From JANNPJ01 sp965200525 (GTDB taxonomy: Bacteria; Actinomycetota; Actinomycetes; Actinomycetales; Kineosporiaceae): DNA of 64,000 nucleotides. The stretch's first letter is position 1; the number at the start of each line of letters is the position of its first letter. The position numbers were made by a program, and so were the translations under genes. Below, one piece after another: positions 63,110 through 64,000 of this stretch. A model generated the notes under the pieces. That model saw nothing but the letters and a program-made list of their open reading frames with translations. It was not told the origin of the DNA and made no database searches. The DNA lies in assembly GCA_965200525.1 (NCBI GenBank), contig OZ241368.1, positions 4,836,001-4,900,000 on the forward strand, read 5' to 3'.

Positions 63110-63263
63110 GGGAACGGTGGTCGGCAGCCGCGCCGATGCTTGGCCGAGCAGGCTTGGAGCGCTTGACTGAGGTGCGCCTAACGGACGCCGATAGTAGTCC
63201 AGCCGCCACTTTGTCTCGTGCCGGGTTTGATGGACACCATCAAGCCTGGAAGGACAATGGAGT

Positions 63264-63581
63264 ATGGCTGCGCCGAAGAAGTACCCCGATGAGCTGCGTG
63301 AGCGGGCCACGCGGATGGCGGTGGAGGCCCGCCGGGATCCCGCGACGGCCTCTGGGGCGATCCACCGGATCGCCGATCAGTTGGGGATCCACCGGGAGAC
63401 GATGAGGATCTGGGTTAAGAAGGCCGAGGTCGATGGCGGGGTGAGGCCTGGCACCACGAGTTCGGACGCAGAGCGGATCGCTCAGTTGGAGCGTGAGGTG
63501 CGTGAGCTGCGCCGGGCTAACTCCATCCTGAAGAGCGCTTCGGCTTTCTTCGCGGCGGAGCTCGACCGCCCCTCCCACTGA
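63264..63581 (+). CDS. IS3-family transposase OrfA
   Basis: A 105-residue protein starting at ATG 63264: PKKYPDELRERATRMAVEAR, then IHRIADQLGIHRETMRIWVK (helix-turn-helix) and the leucine-zipper-like REVRELRRANSILKSASAFF. It binds element ends and is the N-terminal part of the OrfAB fusion. Its C-terminal region overlaps orfB in the -1 frame. This element belongs to another IS3 subgroup than the copy at 39.8-41.1 kb. Confidence 0.85.
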   Translation: MAAPKKYPDELRERATRMAVEARRDPATASGAIHRIADQLGIHRETMRIWVKKAEVDGGVRPGTTSSDAERIAQLEREVRELRRANSILKSASAFFAAELDRPSH

Positions 63582-64000
63582 TCGTCGACTACATCGACCA
63601 GCACAAAGACCAGTTCGGGGTCGAGCCGATCTGCACGGTACTCAGCCAGGCTGAGGTAAAGATCGCCCCGAGTACGTACTACGCCCGCAAGAGCCGCCCG
63701 CCCTCAGCGCGAGCCCTGCGCGATGAGCGGATCACCACCCGGATCAAGGCAATCCATGCGGACAACTACGGCGTCTACGGGATCCGCAAGGTCCATGCCG
63801 CGCTAGGGCGCGAGGGCGGTGTCGATGGCCGGCATGTCGCCCGCTGCACGACCCAGCGTCTCATGAAAGCTGCTGACCTGAAAGGTGTCTCACGATCCAA
63901 GAGTCCACGAACGACGGTCACAGGCAAGGCGCCTGACCACCGCCCTGACCTCGTCAAAAGAGCCTTCACCGCCGATGCCCCCGACCGGCTCTGGGTCGCC
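63569..64000 (+). CDS. IS3-family transposase OrfB, 3'-truncated by the window edge
   Basis: The -1 frame relative to orfA reads PLIVDYIDQHKDQFGVEPIC, then STYYARKSRPPSARALRDER and NYGVYGIRKVHAALGREG, and reaches DAPDRLWVA at the window end, just before the first catalytic Asp (usually LWVADITY). OrfB has no obvious start codon of its own here, so it is probably made by a -1 ribosomal frameshift near the orfA end, as in other IS3 elements. The DDE core lies outside the window. Confidence 0.8.

Noticed and set aside
63220..63262. Left terminal inverted repeat of the last IS3 element (GATGGACACCATC palindrome)
   Set aside because: The other end is outside the window, so the repeat cannot be paired and the border is not defined.

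Overview
This window comes from a high-GC actinomycete (Actinomycetota). The signs are strong G/C codon bias, the nadD-rsfS-histidine phosphatase block beside a tRNA-Ala(GGC) gene, SCO6880-type conjugation genes, a DUF4913 remnant and an FxsA/FxsB RiPP locus. I cannot fix the genus from sequence alone.

1-12.2 kb is mixed chromosomal and accessory DNA: the end of a DUF1697 protein, a probable MepB remnant, a WD40 protein with its small partner, a methyltransferase, a GNAT acetyltransferase, a TetR regulator divergent from a GH13 amylase-like enzyme, a pRiA4b ORF-3 protein flanked by diverged direct repeats, an orphan polymorphic-toxin tail with a possible immunity gene, a sugar nucleotidyltransferase split by an ochre codon, and a NUDIX hydrolase. 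12.4-17.2 kb is a first defence-like island: an SMC/Rad50-like ATPase split by a frameshift, a small helical partner, and a divergent GmrSD-type (DUF262 + HNH) protein. 17.3-20.6 kb is the conserved core: a GT2 glycosyltransferase, a 54-residue membrane protein, nadD, rsfS, a histidine phosphatase, tRNA-Ala and a strong terminator.

20.8-26.1 kb is a decayed actinomycete integrative conjugative element (SCO6880-like, TrbL/VirB6-like, VirB2-like and DUF4913 genes), cut by a frameshifted ISL3-family element. 26.7-36.4 kb holds a complete FxsA-type cyclophane RiPP locus: AAC(3)-like protein, precursor peptide, radical SAM/SPASM maturase and HEXXH protein on the plus strand; the MinD/TIR/NB-ARC/TPR protein FxsT and the TIR-like FxsC converge from the minus strand. 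A protein kinase truncated by mobile DNA follows. 36.4-41.2 kb is a mobile-DNA graveyard: excisionase remnants, a frameshifted IS256-family element, and a group II intron reverse transcriptase interrupted by an intact IS3-family element with a 3-bp target duplication.

41.3-63.1 kb is a large defence island. It holds a TIR-TPR gene beside a SLATT-type membrane gene; then vsr, a cytosine-C5 methyltransferase, a small protein, a GHKL ATPase, an unknown protein and a DUF6339 protein; then a second module with a MORC/MutL-like GHKL ATPase, a second C5 methyltransferase and a translationally coupled GHKL-Z1-DUF4420-AIPR operon (Mza-like). Both methyltransferases carry a C-terminal domain ending in C-X6-C-X2-C-X5-C, the [4Fe-4S] loop spacing of endonuclease III/MutY glycosylases. 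The window ends inside another IS3-family element.

The best candidates for an under-described system are the vsr/methyltransferase-HhH/GHKL/DUF6339 module (44.7-51.2 kb) and its likely cooperation with the adjacent Mza-like operon. Single-base frameshifts are common in this window, but most fall in mobile or decaying DNA.
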